In this document: positions 8,433 to 17,720 of the stretch, piece after piece
Numbering within the stretch: the stretch's first letter is position 1
How the letters are laid out: every line of letters begins with the position of its first letter
Assembly: GCA_028683855.1 (NCBI GenBank)
Contig: JAQUHA010000009.1
Span: 1 to 64,000 of the forward strand
Reading direction: 5' to 3'
DNA length: 64,000 nt
DNA from: Desulfuromonadaceae bacterium
Lineage (GTDB): Bacteria; Desulfobacterota; Desulfuromonadia; Geobacterales; Pseudopelobacteraceae
Notes under the pieces: model-generated
What the model was told of the DNA's origin: nothing
The model's database searches: none
What the model saw: only the letters and a program-made list of their open reading frames with translations
Translations under genes and position numbers: made by a program

Positions 8433-10001
8433 TTATCCCGTAAGTTTTGCCTTGAAAATCCTGTAGCGGTGATAAAGAGACATAAATTGCCATGGGAACG
8501 TACTGTAATCGCCGAATCGGGCCTGATTCAGAGCTCTGCGCAGCAGCATCAACCTGAAAAGGAGGGTCTTCAGCCCCGGATAGAGAGCCTCCTCACGCCC
8601 TTTGATTCCCCGGCGCAAAAGAGTGCCGAGCATCGCGGGTGGTTTGAACACCGCAAACAGGCTGATCAGGTTGTTAATCAATGTGGGGCGGTAGGAGAAC
8701 ATATACTCCTTGTCCATATGCTCCTCCACCAGACTGAAATCGGTAGTTTCCGAACTCAGAGCAGTCCCCGGCATAAACTGCAGCGAGAAGAGGCTAATGG
8801 TAAACGGGGGTGGAGTCTTCTCAAGGAAGTCAACGGTCTTATAGAGCTGTTCCAGAGTTTCATACGGATTGTCAACTATCATCTCGAAAGCCGGTGCAAC
8901 CATCTTTCCACCGAAGCAGCCAAGGATATCAGTGGCTCGGCTCAACTGTGCAACATTTACCGGCCTGTTGAACAGCCTGAGAATATCCTCGCTGGCAGAT
9001 TCAAAACCCATTTTGATCCTTACGAGTCCCCCCTCCAGCAGCACGGCTAACTTTTCCTCGGTTATGGAAGCCGGGTTTGTTCCGCTCAGGATCAGGCCAA
9101 GTCCGGTCTTTTTGAACAGCTTTGCAAACTCCGTCAACTCGGCAAGGCTTCTGCCGAGGAAATTGCTGTCGTAAAAAATGACGTAATCCAGCGGATAATT
9201 CGCCTGAACCTCCGCTATTTCCCTGATAATATACTCCGGTGATGGACCGCGATAGAGCGCGTAATCCCGGTCAAGCCCTATGAACGCCGCCTGAGAACAG
9301 AATTTGCAGGTATGGGGGCACCCCACGCTCCAGATGGTATTGTAGGTTGTGCCAAGATGCCGCATCAGGTCATCCCGTGTCATCTGCCTGAGTCTGCCGT
9401 GACGATAGCTGAAGATGAATTGCCCCTCGATGCCGTACTCCATAAACGGCATGCTCTCCATCTCCGCAGGGGTCAACAGCGGAATCCGGTGGTTTTTCAG
9501 AACCTCTCCCTCATTGATCACCCACGTATTAGGAAGTCCTCTGAAACCGTCACCCCGTCGTACCCGCTGCAAGAACTCTACAAAAGTGCGCTCACCCTCG
9601 CCAAGGCAGATTACGTCAGCAAAAGATAATGCATCATCCGGGAACAGTGTCGGGTGATACCCGCCGACAATGATCTTTATCGAGGGCTTGATCTGCCTGA
9701 GACGAAGGCAGAGCTTTCTGGCTATGTTTCGCTGGACACTCATGAGTGAGATTGCCAGCACATCTCCATCAGCAAGTTTGTCGGCAAGAGCTGAAATCGC
9801 AGCCTCATTTTCAACGTAATTGACCGAAAAGTTGTCGCCGGTTTTCTGCCTCCACCAACTTCCGGCAAAGGATGCCTCCAGGTCATCATCCAGAAAATAA
9901 ATCGAAGTGATGTCGAAACCGGCCGCTCTGGCAGAGGAGACAACTCTTCTGAACCCGATAGCAACAAGGTTCCTGTCCATGCTTACCGCATATACTCGCA
10001 T
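8433..10001 (-). CDS. B12-binding radical SAM protein
   Basis: At 522 residues it shows the cobalamin-binding domain (KIIVGGYHPTLFPDD near residue 112, VICLGEGE after it) and the radical SAM motif CPHTCKFC near residue 226. KMGFESASEDIL marks the later part of the barrel. The C-terminal 100 residues are basic and partly hydrophobic, as in other enzymes of this class acting on membrane lipids. Its ATG shares one base with the TAA of the upstream SPASM gene, so translation is probably coupled. The substrate is unknown. Confidence 0.85.
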   Translation of the reverse strand: MRVYAVSMDRNLVAIGFRRVVSSARAAGFDITSIYFLDDDLEASFAGSWWRQKTGDNFSVNYVENEAAISALADKLADGDVLAISLMSVQRNIARKLCLRLRQIKPSIKIIVGGYHPTLFPDDALSFADVICLGEGERTFVEFLQRVRRGDGFRGLPNTWVINEGEVLKNHRIPLLTPAEMESMPFMEYGIEGQFIFSYRHGRLRQMTRDDLMRHLGTTYNTIWSVGCPHTCKFCSQAAFIGLDRDYALYRGPSPEYIIREIAEVQANYPLDYVIFYDSNFLGRSLAELTEFAKLFKKTGLGLILSGTNPASITEEKLAVLLEGGLVRIKMGFESASEDILRLFNRPVNVAQLSRATDILGCFGGKMVAPAFEMIVDNPYETLEQLYKTVDFLEKTPPPFTISLFSLQFMPGTALSSETTDFSLVEEHMDKEYMFSYRPTLINNLISLFAVFKPPAMLGTLLRRGIKGREEALYPGLKTLLFRLMLLRRALNQARFGDYSTFPWQFMSLYHRYRIFKAKLTG

Positions 10002-11059
10002 TACTTCTCCACGCTCTTCGAAAACGAGAGGGTTTTTCGGGAGAGAAAACGGAGGCTGTTCAGTACCGCCTCCCCCCTCAACGTGAACAGCTGGTTGAAT
10101 TCAGTCGAGTTTGCGCAGTAGCGACAAGGCTTATCGGCCAGCTTTTGCCATGCTTCTTTAACCCCATTGTCCTTGATGGAGTGAGAAAAGCCATCCTGTC
10201 CATACCTTACCGCACATGGATGAAGCTGACCTTCGCTGTCAAGCCAGCAGACCAGGTTTCCCATTACGCACTCCGGATAGGCAGCCGAATTATTGTCATC
10301 CTTCCGGATGTAGCCACCACATGGATTTGCAGCAACCCAGTCAATAATATCGGCAATACCGCGACGCGTATTGTTTATCTTAGTATTTTTTTTCTTCTCT
10401 TCAAGTAGCATCTTATAAAACTCTACTAGATGCCCCCCCATCGCAACAGCTTTTCCCTCTGCCGCTCCGGTGGGGTTGGGAAAGCAGAAGTTGATATCTG
10501 CAGAATATCTATCCGCCAGCTCCAGAAGGGGAATCAGGGTGTTCTCCCTTGTTGAGCGATTGGTTAACACCGCATGGAGATGAAAGGGAATTTGATGCAG
10601 GCTGCATACATCCATAGCCCTCACTACCCCGTCATATACACCGGCACCTCTGTTGCTGTCGGTAACCTCCCGGTTGCCGTCAATACTTAACTGCACCTGA
10701 TCGACCTTTTTAAGAGATTCAAGGTGATCAGGAACGAAACTCCCGTTAGTTGTAACCGCGCAGTACATCCCCTTCTTTTTTACGAAACTGATAATCCGGT
10801 CAATTTCGGGGTGCAGCAACGGTTCCCCACCCTGCAGCATTATCACCCGGGTTCCCAGCTCATAAAACGCAGCCATGGTCTGGCAGATTTCATCGGCAGA
10901 AACATCCCTGGCATTCAGGTTATCTTCAGCTGAATAACAGTAGGAACACCTCAGATTGCACCTGCTTGTTACACTGATAGAGAGTACCAGAGGTTTTCTT
11001 CTGCCGCATAGTTTGTGAGCAATAACGTCACGGCCGATCGCTGCAAGTGTGGCGATCAT
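10001..11059 (-). CDS. Radical SAM protein with SPASM domain
   Basis: The cluster-binding cysteines are Cys34, Cys38 and Cys41 (CNLRCSYC), followed by LQGGEPLLHPEID. The C-terminal half has NPCGGYIR, PECVMGN, HPCAVRYG and a final CRYCANS, giving the cysteine pattern of a SPASM domain with auxiliary Fe-S clusters. I start at the ATG at 11059: an AAGGAGAGGG ribosome binding site sits just before it, whereas the 13-codon longer frame would overlap the upstream gene by 38 bases. It belongs to the tight operon 5857-17203. Confidence 0.85.
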   Translation of the reverse strand: MIATLAAIGRDVIAHKLCGRRKPLVLSISVTSRCNLRCSYCYSAEDNLNARDVSADEICQTMAAFYELGTRVIMLQGGEPLLHPEIDRIISFVKKKGMYCAVTTNGSFVPDHLESLKKVDQVQLSIDGNREVTDSNRGAGVYDGVVRAMDVCSLHQIPFHLHAVLTNRSTRENTLIPLLELADRYSADINFCFPNPTGAAEGKAVAMGGHLVEFYKMLLEEKKKNTKINNTRRGIADIIDWVAANPCGGYIRKDDNNSAAYPECVMGNLVCWLDSEGQLHPCAVRYGQDGFSHSIKDNGVKEAWQKLADKPCRYCANSTEFNQLFTLRGEAVLNSLRFLSRKTLSFSKSVEK

Positions 11060-11060
11060 C

Positions 11061-11951
11061 TTACACCCTCTCCTTGCGGACCAGAACAAGCATCTCACCG
11101 AAAGCGACTCTCACAGGCATCACCTGCAGGAAACCGGGCAGGAAACGCAACAGGCCGGAGAGCCGGGTAAGCAGGACAGATGAATTATCAGCGTCCAGAA
11201 TACTGAGGCAGTATCTTAATGTCAGACATTTACGCGCCACGGAAAGTCGTTTGATAACAAGGCCGGGTGGTAGGAGTCGCAACATATTTGAACGGTTAAA
11301 GTAGTAGAGGTGCTCTTTTTTATAGTGCGGCCAAGAGGATTTCATCAAGCGGCAGCTCCATGAATAGGTATCCGGCGTTGCTATGAGCAGAATCCCTCCC
11401 GGTTTGAGAAGTTTTTCAACTGTATCCAGAAATTCTACCGGTGTTTCCAGGTGTTCCAGTACATCACACATCGTCACCAGATCAAATGATTCATCCGGAA
11501 AATCACCTCTCACCAAAGGTTTTGACGTAATCCGCTCCTCTCCAAACTTGATTCGGCATCGTGCCACACCTTTTGGAGAGATCTCGATACCATGGACATA
11601 GTAGCCCATCTCGCTTGCTACAGAAAGGAGTTCACCGGTAGCGCACCCTACGTCGAGCAGATGCCCGGAAGGAACGTATTGTTTAACAGCTTCAAGATAT
11701 CCCCGGAAGGTCCTCATTTTCATCCTGGAGACCTCGTCTCCGGAGGCATCAATATCCCACGATCTGTAATAATCAGAATAAATAGATCTCAGTTCCTCCG
11801 TATCCGGTTGTGGATGAAGGAATTGTAAACCACATTTAGAGCATTTTTTGAGTGGGAAGCCCCCCTGGCTGGACATCTCCCCGATATCGGCTGAACCGCA
11901 AAGAGAGCAGAGCAAGTCAGCCTCCGCTTCAGACCCTGAAGTGCATCTCAT
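11061..11951 (-). CDS. SAM-dependent methyltransferase with N-terminal zinc ribbon
   Basis: The 296-residue protein begins with four cysteines in two CxxC pairs (Cys15/18 and Cys37/40), a zinc ribbon often found at the front of sugar or glycan methyltransferases. A class I methyltransferase domain follows, with LLDVGCATGELL as the SAM-binding motif I near residue 97 and VTMCDVLEHLETP as the acidic motif. A C-terminal hydrophobic stretch may lie against the membrane. It overlaps the GT9 gene by 4 bases (ATGA). A C- or O-methyltransferase acting on a nucleotide or lipid-linked sugar is plausible. Confidence 0.8.
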   Translation of the reverse strand: MRCTSGSEAEADLLCSLCGSADIGEMSSQGGFPLKKCSKCGLQFLHPQPDTEELRSIYSDYYRSWDIDASGDEVSRMKMRTFRGYLEAVKQYVPSGHLLDVGCATGELLSVASEMGYYVHGIEISPKGVARCRIKFGEERITSKPLVRGDFPDESFDLVTMCDVLEHLETPVEFLDTVEKLLKPGGILLIATPDTYSWSCRLMKSSWPHYKKEHLYYFNRSNMLRLLPPGLVIKRLSVARKCLTLRYCLSILDADNSSVLLTRLSGLLRFLPGFLQVMPVRVAFGEMLVLVRKERV

Positions 11952-13159
11952 AACTCAACCATTCCTGACGAACGGGAAAGAAACCTGTCCTCAATGGTTT
12001 GAAAAACCGCGTCGGGATCGATAGAGCGTAGACAGTCGTTATCCGGGCAGAGCTCGCCGTAAAGACACTTTTTACTGTCGTACACGCTTAGACAGGGTGA
12101 GCAGTAGTGCTTGCCAGAGTAAAAGACCAGAGAGTTACTATTTGTAGGACCATACACAATCGGTGTTTCGGGACCGTAAAAGCCGACAAGATTTTTCCGG
12201 TAGAGTGAAGCAATATGCAGCGGACCACTGTCGCAGCTTATAAAGAGAAATGCCGATTCAATAAGGGCGAACAACTCCGGCACCGTTGTCATTCCGGCGC
12301 AGTTAATCAGGTTATTATTATGACCTATCCTGCCGGCAATATTCTCTACGTACCTGAATTCGCTCTCCATTCCGACCAACAGATAGCAATATTCGGGATA
12401 ACTATCCACCAGCCTCTGTATCAGCCTGACAAAGTGTTCGGCAGGCCAGCGGCGGGACAGCGAGAGAGTGCCCACATTTACATTTACGACAATCAGTCGG
12501 GTATTATCCGGAATCGACAGCTTTGCCATCACCCTCTCCAGCACACCGGCATCCATATGCGGCAGTAGAGAGTCGAAAAATTCCGGACGTCTCGCAATGC
12601 CAACTGTTTCGGCGTAGGCAAAGTATATTTCGGAGATGTGTCGATAGTTATTGAAGAATACTTTATCTGTCAGGACTCCGCCGGGGCGGATCTTTTTCAT
12701 ATAGAGCCCGACCCGTCTGCGCGCTCCGCAAAGTACGGAAACAAAGAGGCTGAACTTAGAAAAGAACTCCAGGTCGATGCTGATATCAACCCGTTTTCTG
12801 AGCAGATAGAGCAGCGTCGAGGTAAGTTCTCGAAGAAAGATGAGAGGCGAGGAAGTGTCGATCGTACGCACCTCATCAGCTATGCGACAGAGCTCAACTA
12901 CCTCTCTGTTTGAGGGGAGCGTCATAAAAATGATAGAGGCATTTGGGTAGTGATAACGAAGGGCTTTGACCAGAGGAACGGCATGAAGAATGCTCCCGAG
13001 ACCGAAATATTTTTGACAGATGACAGTTCGCACCTCAAGACGGTCTACCTCAGCCGGCACCGGCACAACCAGCCTCTTGAGTATTATTCCGAATCTGAGC
13101 AGCCTGGTCAGAAAGGTCCCGACTGTCTCATCGATGTATCGCATCAGCGAAAGCTTCAT
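11948..13159 (-). CDS. Family 9 glycosyltransferase (heptosyltransferase-like)
   Basis: The 403 residues show the two-domain GT-B organisation of ADP-heptose:LPS heptosyltransferases. The C-terminal signature ISCDSGPLHIASL near residue 310 and GFYGPETPIVYGP after it bind the nucleotide sugar. A cysteine-containing tail (YCSPC, KKCLYGELCPDNDC) is common in this family. The expected role is addition of a heptose or related sugar to a lipopolysaccharide-type acceptor in the cytoplasm. It overlaps both neighbours by 4 bases, so it is co-translated with the methyltransferase and the YfhO-like protein. Confidence 0.85.
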   Translation of the reverse strand: MKLSLMRYIDETVGTFLTRLLRFGIILKRLVVPVPAEVDRLEVRTVICQKYFGLGSILHAVPLVKALRYHYPNASIIFMTLPSNREVVELCRIADEVRTIDTSSPLIFLRELTSTLLYLLRKRVDISIDLEFFSKFSLFVSVLCGARRRVGLYMKKIRPGGVLTDKVFFNNYRHISEIYFAYAETVGIARRPEFFDSLLPHMDAGVLERVMAKLSIPDNTRLIVVNVNVGTLSLSRRWPAEHFVRLIQRLVDSYPEYCYLLVGMESEFRYVENIAGRIGHNNNLINCAGMTTVPELFALIESAFLFISCDSGPLHIASLYRKNLVGFYGPETPIVYGPTNSNSLVFYSGKHYCSPCLSVYDSKKCLYGELCPDNDCLRSIDPDAVFQTIEDRFLSRSSGMVEL

Positions 13160-15348
13160 GCAGATCCTTTTGTCGGCTGATTATTGGCAGGCGCATTGCC
13201 GGATTTGTCTGTACGCCTTATTCGATAACCATAGCCCGAAAGCGCGATAATAGTAAACAGTGAGATAATCATTCCTGCAATTAAATTCGGGTCGTAATAA
13301 CTTATTCTGACTAAATGTTTTCCACTCGGCACTGATACTTTAATCTGTCTGCTATTGGCTTTTTCAAGCTTCACCTTTTCCCCGTCTATGACAGCCGAAA
13401 AGTAGGGGTTCCAGAGTACATTCAGTACCGCCACACCATCCGAGGGGCGGTTTGTATCAAGCTGAACCGAATTGGTCGAGAATTCGGAGACGATTCCGGA
13501 TTCAGCAGGTGAGTCACTCCAGAAAGCAAATGGGAGTCCACCGCTGTCATAGTAAATCGTTCTGGCTGCATCCCTGCTGAACAGCTTCAACCCGGCAACC
13601 TTGCTGACAGGAAAGGCTCCGTCTGCTATATACCACCTGACCCCCCAGAGTCTGAAATATTCAAGCGAGTTGTTCAGCTCTTCATCCAGAGTTGAGCCCT
13701 GCCTCACCTTGAACGTTGAGTCGTAATCAACCTCAAATACCGAGAAGTTCTCTTCGGGCACAAGCGAGTCGTGACCACCGATGTGATACAAGCCCCATAA
13801 GGTTGCGTAGTCATAGCCTATAAGCGGGGTCGTAAAACCCTCTGCCTTACCCAGAGAATTTTCATTGATATCTTTCTGAATAATGCTGACGATCCGCCCA
13901 TCGGACAAATCCACTTTCAGGGGTTCATCAAACGGCACCCTGTCCACAAATTTTGTAAAACTGTACTCTCGGGAAAAGGTGTGGATCCCGACAAGATTAA
14001 GAATGTGCAGAAGCAGAAGTAGCGGAACTGTAATTTGCAGCAGGTTTCTACCACCGGATTTCAGGGAGGCTAGCCTCCTGCTTATCAAATCAAAACCGAA
14101 TGCTGCGACGGCGATCATATAGAAGCTGGTGAATAACTGAAGTTTGAAGGGAAGTCTTAATTTGTTAAAAAGCGGAAGATAGTAAATCAGGCTAGTTACA
14201 AACGTATCTCCGGACCACATGAGAGCAAATGCGGCACAACCGGTGAAAACCAGCACTTGGTTTCTTGCCGGGGCACTACTCAGCAAGAGCAGAGCCGGAA
14301 TTATACATAATAGCGTCAGATAACCGATGTGTGAAATAAAATGCAGCTCATTCCAGGTTGAGATACCGGCTTCGTTGAAAGGGGCGACAAGCCCGTTCAG
14401 CCATAGTTTCAGATTGTAACTCTCGGCTATATACTTACCCCAATCCATAGCGGCCTTTCGCGTAAGCGACTTACCGGTCTGATCGAAGGCGAGAAGTATC
14501 AACGGCATAGATATCCCGAGCGTAGCTGCATGGCTGAGGATATAGAGCCGGATATTTCGCATATTGAACCCCGGCTTTACCGGTTCACTCCCCTCCTGTT
14601 TCGCATCATGCGATATACGGTTGGCAATCATAAGTGAAAAAACCGTTATAATTTCAAATGTTGCGATATAGACATACATCTGCGGATAACCCACCACCAG
14701 CAGCAGCACCCTGAGAACGACCAGAATCATGCAGGTGGCAAAACCTCCGGTATTTGAGAGTCTTATCCCGTACATTATTATCCATGGGAGATATGAAGCA
14801 CACTCGAGAACCGGAATCCAGGAGTTGCCGAATGTTACCAGATAACCGCTTGCAGCGTAGGCAAAGGCACCAAATAGACAACTGCTGTCTCCAAGATCAA
14901 ATGAACGCAGCATATAGAAGAAACCTAGACCGGCTATAAGAAGATGAATTAATGCCAGAAACTCCATTGCCCCCTGATAGTGACCGAGAAACAGGCTACT
15001 GAAAAGGAGCCCCAGATAATTAAACGGGTAAAAGGCAGCATTCTGGATTCCGACCCTGATTCCAAGAAACTGGTGGAAATTGAACAGGGGAAATTCTCCA
15101 TCCATAAGCGCACGAAGATTGTGAAAATAGAGAGGAAGATGCTGGACCCTGTTTTCATCCTGAAGGAAAAAGTAGGGAAATTTCAGCTCGATTGCCGCAA
15201 CCATGCAGCATACCAGAAAGCAGAGCAACAATGGAAAACTCCACTTTGATATCGCAGAGTCAGTCTTATCAATAATACTCATGCTCCGCCCACGCTTTTG
15301 AAGAAGTAAAGTCCACCCGGAGAAAGTTGATTCAAGGCTTAACGCCAT
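13156..15348 (-). CDS. YfhO-like polytopic membrane protein
   Basis: This 730-residue protein has about a dozen hydrophobic segments in its first 450 residues, an extracytoplasmic domain of about 230 residues, and a final transmembrane helix with a basic tail. The arrangement matches the YfhO family of GT-C-like glycosyltransferases, which decorate teichoic acids or other envelope glycans in better studied bacteria. The first loop contains FFLQDENRVQHLPLY, whose acidic residues could be catalytic. It overlaps the upstream TPR gene by 17 bases. Assignment to a GT-C fold is by resemblance of layout. Confidence 0.7.
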   Translation of the reverse strand: MALSLESTFSGWTLLLQKRGRSMSIIDKTDSAISKWSFPLLLCFLVCCMVAAIELKFPYFFLQDENRVQHLPLYFHNLRALMDGEFPLFNFHQFLGIRVGIQNAAFYPFNYLGLLFSSLFLGHYQGAMEFLALIHLLIAGLGFFYMLRSFDLGDSSCLFGAFAYAASGYLVTFGNSWIPVLECASYLPWIIMYGIRLSNTGGFATCMILVVLRVLLLVVGYPQMYVYIATFEIITVFSLMIANRISHDAKQEGSEPVKPGFNMRNIRLYILSHAATLGISMPLILLAFDQTGKSLTRKAAMDWGKYIAESYNLKLWLNGLVAPFNEAGISTWNELHFISHIGYLTLLCIIPALLLLSSAPARNQVLVFTGCAAFALMWSGDTFVTSLIYYLPLFNKLRLPFKLQLFTSFYMIAVAAFGFDLISRRLASLKSGGRNLLQITVPLLLLLHILNLVGIHTFSREYSFTKFVDRVPFDEPLKVDLSDGRIVSIIQKDINENSLGKAEGFTTPLIGYDYATLWGLYHIGGHDSLVPEENFSVFEVDYDSTFKVRQGSTLDEELNNSLEYFRLWGVRWYIADGAFPVSKVAGLKLFSRDAARTIYYDSGGLPFAFWSDSPAESGIVSEFSTNSVQLDTNRPSDGVAVLNVLWNPYFSAVIDGEKVKLEKANSRQIKVSVPSGKHLVRISYYDPNLIAGMIISLFTIIALSGYGYRIRRTDKSGNAPANNQPTKGSA

Positions 15349-17203
15349 ACAGTTGAAGAAGATTTTTAAATTTCGGATTACCTCTGAGAAGAGAAAGCTG
15401 CTTATCAGTCGTAATTTTCAGATAATCTCCATAACCTTTTTGAAGCGATTTTTCCAACCATTCAAGAGCCGCGTCCTGATTCCCTGACATAGATTCGACG
15501 CAAGCCTGATAATACTCATTTTCGGGGTTGTCCGGCACCTTTATAGCAACCTGATTATAGTAATGCCGCGCCTGCTCAAGCAGCCCCTGAATCCTTGCCA
15601 GATTTCCAAGAAGCAGAGATATCTGCCATGCATCCGGCTGCAGCGACTCGGCACGCTTGTAGGCTTTTTCTGCTTCTGCGTAGTTGCCCCGTTTCAAATA
15701 GTTGTTACCCAGGCTTGCCCAGCCTGTAACGTAGGATGGTTTTATTTCCACCAGCTTTGACAGTAGTGCAAGCCCTTTATCCAGTTCTCCCTCTTCTGTG
15801 TAAAGATCGCCAAGACTTGCCAAAGTATCTGCTCTGTTTGGATCAAGCAGAAGGCTTCGTTCGTACGCTTTCCGTGAGGCATCGATCTGTCCGGAAAATC
15901 GAAGTACATCCCCGTAACCCTGCCATGCCTTGTAGCTGTTGGGTTCTTTGGCAACAGCGTCGCTCCAGAGCGCCATATCATTACGCCATACAGGTAAACG
16001 CTGAAAAGAGGTTGCGGACAATACTAGTATCAGCAAGAGCGGGATAATATATGCGAATTTCAGACGACCTTTGCCAAGTACGTCTCTCAACCATACGGTA
16101 GCGCTTCCGGTCAGCGCGGCTACCGCCATCATCGGCAGATAGAGGTAGTGATCCTGCATCAGAAAAACCATAGGAATTATATTTGACACAGGCAGCAGAC
16201 TGACCCAGAAGAAGAATACCCAGAAACCGTAGCGTTTATCGCGTCGATACATGATCACTGTCACTATCGCCAATAGAATCAGTACAGCGGCTGACAACAG
16301 AACTTCAACATCAATAGTATGATGAACTGTAGGGGCGTATGCCGCGCTCAGCCCGACGGGCCAGATCAGCATACGCAGATAGCGGCAGAAAACCGTCAGC
16401 ATTGTCAGAAACGTACTCCACCGACTCCCCCCCTGATATGTTCCTACGCCGTTCTCGACACTCTCCGCGTAGATATTGACCGAGACAATTATCCCGGCAA
16501 GCAGGAAAAAAGGGATTTTATCCAGCAAGCATGATCGCCGTTTATCCTGACAAAAACAGTGATCGTAAGCGATGAGGATCGGGGGAAAAACAACAGACAT
16601 GACTTTTGAAAGGAGGGAGAGGAGATAGGCGGTTAGTGAAGCAAAGTAAGTAATACGCATCTGCGTCCGACAAGAGTCACAATAACGCCTGTACCCTTCA
16701 AATGCCAATAACATAAAGAACATAGAGAGCAGGGATTTTCGTTGCGATATCCAGACAACCGTCTCAACCTGGACAGGGTGTACTAAAAAGAGAGCAGCGC
16801 CTGTAAGCGCAAACAGACGATCTCCGTACCACTTACGGAACAGGTGATATATCAGCAGACCATTGGCTGAATGAATCAGAAGGTTGGTGAAGTGAAATCC
16901 ACCGGGTGACAGCCCCCATAAGGAGTAGTCAAACATATATGAAACAATCTGCAGCGGCAGATAGTGACTGACATAAAACCCGGTGAATGCTGCGCGTAGG
17001 TTATTCCATGTAACACCCCTGATCGCCTCGTTGTAAAGGACATACCAGTTATCGTCAAAATTGCTTTGAAATTCATACCCGATACTACTGCCATAAACAA
17101 TTGCAACCAGAATAACCAGCGCTAAAGAATCAACATACTGACGGTTAATGTACGGAACTCCTTTCAAGATATATGCTCCTGAATATTTTCTTTTAACAGC
17201 CAC
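15332..17203 (-). CDS. Membrane protein with C-terminal TPR repeats, TMTC/PMT-like
   Basis: Residues 1-410 hold about ten hydrophobic segments. The first loop reads FNDNWYVLYNEAIRGV and a later conserved loop reads HPVQVETVVWISQRKSLL. Residues about 415-590 are TPR units (for example AWQGYGDVLRFSG, GWASLGNNYLKRGNYAEA). The layout and these loops resemble eukaryotic TMTC O-mannosyltransferases and bacterial GT-C/TPR proteins, so transfer of a lipid-linked sugar to a protein or glycan is plausible but unproven. Three paralogues are at 23097, 24818 and 32455, and all share the HPxxVE-W-RK loop. It is the first gene of the 5857-17203 operon. Confidence 0.75.
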   Translation of the reverse strand: MAVKRKYSGAYILKGVPYINRQYVDSLALVILVAIVYGSSIGYEFQSNFDDNWYVLYNEAIRGVTWNNLRAAFTGFYVSHYLPLQIVSYMFDYSLWGLSPGGFHFTNLLIHSANGLLIYHLFRKWYGDRLFALTGAALFLVHPVQVETVVWISQRKSLLSMFFMLLAFEGYRRYCDSCRTQMRITYFASLTAYLLSLLSKVMSVVFPPILIAYDHCFCQDKRRSCLLDKIPFFLLAGIIVSVNIYAESVENGVGTYQGGSRWSTFLTMLTVFCRYLRMLIWPVGLSAAYAPTVHHTIDVEVLLSAAVLILLAIVTVIMYRRDKRYGFWVFFFWVSLLPVSNIIPMVFLMQDHYLYLPMMAVAALTGSATVWLRDVLGKGRLKFAYIIPLLLILVLSATSFQRLPVWRNDMALWSDAVAKEPNSYKAWQGYGDVLRFSGQIDASRKAYERSLLLDPNRADTLASLGDLYTEEGELDKGLALLSKLVEIKPSYVTGWASLGNNYLKRGNYAEAEKAYKRAESLQPDAWQISLLLGNLARIQGLLEQARHYYNQVAIKVPDNPENEYYQACVESMSGNQDAALEWLEKSLQKGYGDYLKITTDKQLSLLRGNPKFKNLLQLYGVKP

Positions 17204-17221
17204 TCTTTTACTATTGAATTA

Positions 17222-17539
17222 TCAACCATAGAGTACAATCGCTTCTTGAAAAATACTTTTCAGAAAAGGGTCCCCAAGTGAAAGACGATCCTTTACTTCG
17301 CATGGACGATAAACAAGATAATCTACAGGAAGATCAGTATCCATAATTCTGTAAAGCTCCCTTATTCGTTCCGTGCCGCTATGCGGGACATTGTCCTTGA
17401 TAATAAATAGATCTATATCGTTAATTTCAAATTTATCCTGAGTTGCAGAGCCGAATAATATAATCTTCTCTGCCGCATATACGCCGGACAACTGATTTTT
17501 CAGATTATCAATTTTATCAATTATTTCGAATCGCTTCAT
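17222..17539 (-). CDS. Minimal nucleotidyltransferase (MNT) domain protein
   Basis: The 105-residue protein has the pol-beta-type motif GSATQDKFEINDIDLF (GS followed by DxD) near residues 32-47, which binds Mg-NTP. Such stand-alone proteins are usually the AMPylating antitoxin half of HEPN/MNT pairs, but no HEPN-like partner is adjacent. I start at the ATG at 17539, which has GAGG seven bases upstream; the frame runs six codons further. It lies 18 bases upstream of the long glycan operon on the same strand. Orphan copies are common in accessory regions. Confidence 0.75.
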   Translation of the reverse strand: MKRFEIIDKIDNLKNQLSGVYAAEKIILFGSATQDKFEINDIDLFIIKDNVPHSGTERIRELYRIMDTDLPVDYLVYRPCEVKDRLSLGDPFLKSIFQEAIVLYG

Positions 17540-17557
17540 CAAGTTACCTCGTGACAA

Positions 17558-17720
17558 GACAAATATATCTTTGAGTAAGCATAACCATGCCAGCCCGGCA
17601 TACTAACATTATCAATAGTTATATATTATTTCAACTGGTTACAAACTTTGATATTGCATCTTATTAATTTCTTCTGCATTACACGCAGCAACAATCAATG
17701 AAGCTTTACTTATAAGCTAA
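17558..17720. other. Gap with no gene supported
   Basis: This AT-rich stretch of 163 bases lies upstream of the MNT gene. A short hairpin-like TGCC...GGCA occurs around 17587-17601, without a T-tract. I see no tRNA, no strong promoter and no ORF. Confidence 0.4.

Noticed and set aside
11948-13159. The four to five cysteines in the GT9 tail as an unusual metal site
   Set aside because: Similar Cys-rich tails are common in heptosyltransferase-family proteins.
17222-17720. A complete HEPN/MNT toxin-antitoxin pair
   Set aside because: Only the MNT half is seen; the adjacent 163 bases hold no HEPN-like ORF.
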